Origin: Blastocatellia bacterium
GTDB taxonomy: Bacteria > Acidobacteriota > Blastocatellia > HR10
DNA: 64,000 nt
NCBI GenBank assembly: GCA_035573895.1
Contig: DATLZR010000040.1
Coordinates: 1-64,000 of the forward strand
Direction: 5' to 3'
A model generated the notes under the pieces. That model was given only the letters and a program-made list of their open reading frames with translations, did not search any database and had not been told where the DNA came from. A program made the translations under genes and the position numbers. This document shows, piece by piece, positions 62,196 to 64,000 of this stretch; the stretch's first letter is position 1, and every line of letters begins with the position of its first letter.

Positions 62196-63867
62196 CGTCA
62201 CCAAGTTGCGCGTGACGCTGGGACGGTCGGTGCGCAATGACGTATGCCTGGAGGACCCCTTTGCTTCTCGCGTGCATGCCGAGATTCGCTGCGAGGGGAA
62301 GGCCTGCTGGCTGACCGATCTCGGCAGTGCCAACGGAACTTTCGTCAACGGCGTGCGCATCAGCGGCACGGTCCAGATCTTTCCCGGCGATCGGTTGCAC
62401 ATCGGCGAGACGCTCATCGAGATTCATCCGATGGCCGCTACTCCTCTGGCCACGTCGCAGACGGTGGCCGGGGAGAAAGTCTCGACGACCGAAATCATCG
62501 CCACGCCGGAGACTCTGGTATCCTCCGCCGAACGGCCGGTCACGCCAGCGCCGGAGTTGCTGTCGGTGATCGAAACCGTACGCACCGCCGGGGGGAAAGA
62601 GATCTCGCCGGAGGTCGCCCGGAGCAAAGAACTCCTCGCCGTCATCAGCCAGGTGGGACTGGCGCTGCTATCGCAGGTCTCTCTGGACGAAGTGCTCAAA
62701 CAGATTGTCGGGCTCGTGCTCGACGCCATTCCGGCGGATCGCGCCTTCCTCTTTCTCCGCGAGACCGGTCAGGGTGATCTCATCTGCAAGGTCGCCTGCT
62801 ACCGGGGCCGGGAACCCGCGGAGGTGGAGAGCGTGGTGACCATCAGCCGCTCGATCACCGAAGAAGTCGTCGGACGCGGACGTTCCGTCCTCACCTCCGA
62901 TGCGCTGGCCGACGAGCGGTTTCGCCAGCGCGAGTCCATCTTGCTCAGCGGGATTCGCTCGATCATGGCCGTTCCGCTGTCGGTCAACAATCAGGTCATC
63001 GGCATGATCTACGTTGACAGTCCCATGAACGTCAACTGCTTCAGCGACGAGGACCTGCAGCTCCTGACGACGATCGGGTCGGTGGCCGCCATCAAGATCG
63101 AGAACGCCCTGCTGCTCGAACAGCGCATCGAAAGCGAACGCATCAAACAGCAACTGAACAATGCCCGCGATATTCAGTTTCGACTCCTACCGGTGACCCC
63201 GCCGACAGTCGAGAACTACGATCTGACGGGGATCAGCTTCCCCTGCTATGAAGTCGGCGGCGATTACTTCGATTTCATCCCGCTCGCCGGCGGTCGTCTC
63301 GGGATCGGTCTGGGCGATGTGGCGGGCAAAGGCATGGATGCGGCTCTGCTCATGTCGAGTTTGCACGCCAGCGTGCGGGCCCAGGCTCTCACGTCCTCTT
63401 CCATTGCCGAAAAGATCGGAGCGGTGAACCGCTATATCTGCGAAAACACGCCGATGAATAAATTCGTGACGCTCTTTTACGGAGAACTCGATCCGCGCGA
63501 GCACGTTTTGCGGTACACCAATGCCGGGCACAATCCGCCGTTGCTCGTGTGCGCCGACGGGCGTCTGGAGACGCTCGACATCGGAGGCATTCCGGTGGGG
63601 ATCAGCGAAGCGATCAGTTACGAGGAAGGACTCGTTCGGTTTGATCCCGGCGATGTGCTTTTGCTCTTCAGCGATGGCATCAGCGAGAGCGTCAACGAAC
63701 GCGGTGAGGAATTCGGCGTCACCCGATTGGTGGAGGTCGTGACACGGCATCGTCATCTCCGTCCGGCGCAACTGCGCGATCGCATTGACGAAGCCTTGAG
63801 CCAGTTCGTCGGCAAAGCGCGCCCGGCCGACGATATGACGCTCGTGATCGTCAAGCGCGTGCAGTGA
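62146..63867 (+). CDS. FHA-GAF-PP2C (SpoIIE-like) protein phosphatase
   Basis: 573 residues. The N-terminal FHA domain (about 1-100: VTLGRSVRNDVCLED, SRVHAEIRC, GSANGTFVNG) is followed by a linker, a GAF sensor domain (about 165-325, GLALLSQVSLDEVLKQIVGL then FLFLRETGQGDL) and a PP2C/SpoIIE phosphatase domain (about 365-570). The latter has the metal sites YEVGGDYFDF and GLGDVAGKGMDAAL, then SDGISESVNERGEEFG. It dephosphorylates Ser/Thr proteins in response to a GAF ligand; a likely opponent of the adjacent kinase. The ATG overlaps the RDD gene, indicating coupling. Confidence 0.92.
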   Translation: MVKLLIKTPGKQPYTVDVTKLRVTLGRSVRNDVCLEDPFASRVHAEIRCEGKACWLTDLGSANGTFVNGVRISGTVQIFPGDRLHIGETLIEIHPMAATPLATSQTVAGEKVSTTEIIATPETLVSSAERPVTPAPELLSVIETVRTAGGKEISPEVARSKELLAVISQVGLALLSQVSLDEVLKQIVGLVLDAIPADRAFLFLRETGQGDLICKVACYRGREPAEVESVVTISRSITEEVVGRGRSVLTSDALADERFRQRESILLSGIRSIMAVPLSVNNQVIGMIYVDSPMNVNCFSDEDLQLLTTIGSVAAIKIENALLLEQRIESERIKQQLNNARDIQFRLLPVTPPTVENYDLTGISFPCYEVGGDYFDFIPLAGGRLGIGLGDVAGKGMDAALLMSSLHASVRAQALTSSSIAEKIGAVNRYICENTPMNKFVTLFYGELDPREHVLRYTNAGHNPPLLVCADGRLETLDIGGIPVGISEAISYEEGLVRFDPGDVLLLFSDGISESVNERGEEFGVTRLVEVVTRHRHLRPAQLRDRIDEALSQFVGKARPADDMTLVIVKRVQ

Positions 63868-63907
63868 GGGAGGTGATGACTCTCCCCTCACGGAGAGTGA
63901 ACGGGGT

Positions 63908-64000
63908 ATGAAGACACTCGCACTCTCGGTCCTGCCGTGCGCGATCTGGCTCGCCTGGTTCTGGTTTCAGGATTGGTACGACCGCGAGCCGTGGCGCACG
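63908..64000 (+). CDS. PrsW-like intramembrane protease, N-terminal fragment (cut by window edge)
   Basis: 31 codons remain: a hydrophobic helix (LALSVLPCAIWLAWFWF) followed by the loop QDWYDREPWRT. The D-x-x-EP-type loop right after the first helix is characteristic of PrsW family proteases, which cleave membrane anti-sigma factors. Only the first helix is present, so the call is tentative. It begins 40 bases after the phosphatase stop. Confidence 0.5.
   Translation, partial: MKTLALSVLPCAIWLAWFWFQDWYDREPWRT

Noticed and set aside
1-64000. CRISPR array
   Set aside because: I looked because the TPR-CHAT/sigma set recalls type III-E systems, but no regularly spaced direct repeats or cas genes are seen.
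1-64000. Insertion sequences, integrases, phage genes
   Set aside because: No transposase, integrase or structural phage protein was recognised in any frame; only small palindromes are present.

Overview
The window reads as chromosomal DNA of a GC-rich bacterium, most likely an acidobacterium. The main pointers are a secreted von Willebrand A protein of the type known as the VWFA-related acidobacterial domain (37410-38519), a Gram-negative envelope (outer-membrane barrel protein, many Sec signal peptides and lipoproteins), and a mix of FHA/kinase signalling, subtilase and CHAT proteins typical of that phylum. This is inference from gene content, not a phylogeny. Genes commonly have strong GGAGG-type ribosome binding sites, and several use GTG or TTG starts.

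Layout. 1-7933 is a minus-strand housekeeping block: gdhA (cut by the window edge), an FtsB/DivIC-like protein, a phosphohexomutase, an outer-membrane protein, lepB, rnc, a TPR protein and an amino-acid permease. After about 1.2 kb with no confident gene, 9126-24024 is a plus-strand glycan-degradation island of secreted proteins. It holds a four-domain deacetylase/deacetylase/esterase/glycosidase protein, a protein with two glycosidase modules, an esterase-glycosidase fusion, a GHL15-like lipoprotein, a five-Asp-box propeller protein, a sulfatase and a further clan GH-A-like enzyme. The same glycosidase module occurs four times in three adjacent genes, and one copy has lost its predicted nucleophile. 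A double-domain HxlR-type regulator converges on the island's end. 24957-28869 is a polyamine operon: arginine decarboxylase, a deoxyhypusine-synthase-like protein lacking the expected catalytic lysine, and agmatinase.

29174-30018 is an MNT/HEPN (MntA/HepT-like) pair whose HEPN partner is frameshifted. Then come a CCA-adding enzyme, glycyl-tRNA synthetase, a P1 peptidase with a sodium/solute symporter, tRNA-Ala(CGC), a Lys/Ala-rich secreted repeat protein, the VWA protein and a PhoD-like phosphatase. 41459-49447 is a minus-strand run that ends in an unusual proteolysis module: peptide-binding lipoprotein, ECF sigma factor, soluble zinc-finger anti-sigma-like protein, TPR-CHAT protease and subtilase. 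Divergent dppBC-type permease genes follow, then an orphan TadG-like protein with a clear terminator, an amidohydrolase and an M16 peptidase.

59236-64000 is a plus-strand signalling cluster: a zinc-ribbon FHA protein, a Ser/Thr kinase with two zinc ribbons and an FHA domain, a zinc-ribbon RDD membrane protein, an FHA-GAF-PP2C phosphatase and the start of a PrsW-like protease. Several gene-free stretches carry short imperfect palindromes of two families. The most unusual system is the sigma / anti-sigma-like / TPR-CHAT / subtilase operon, whose parts parallel the CRISPR-associated TPR-CHAT / Csx30 / RpoE set but with no CRISPR array here. The modular glycosidase island is second.
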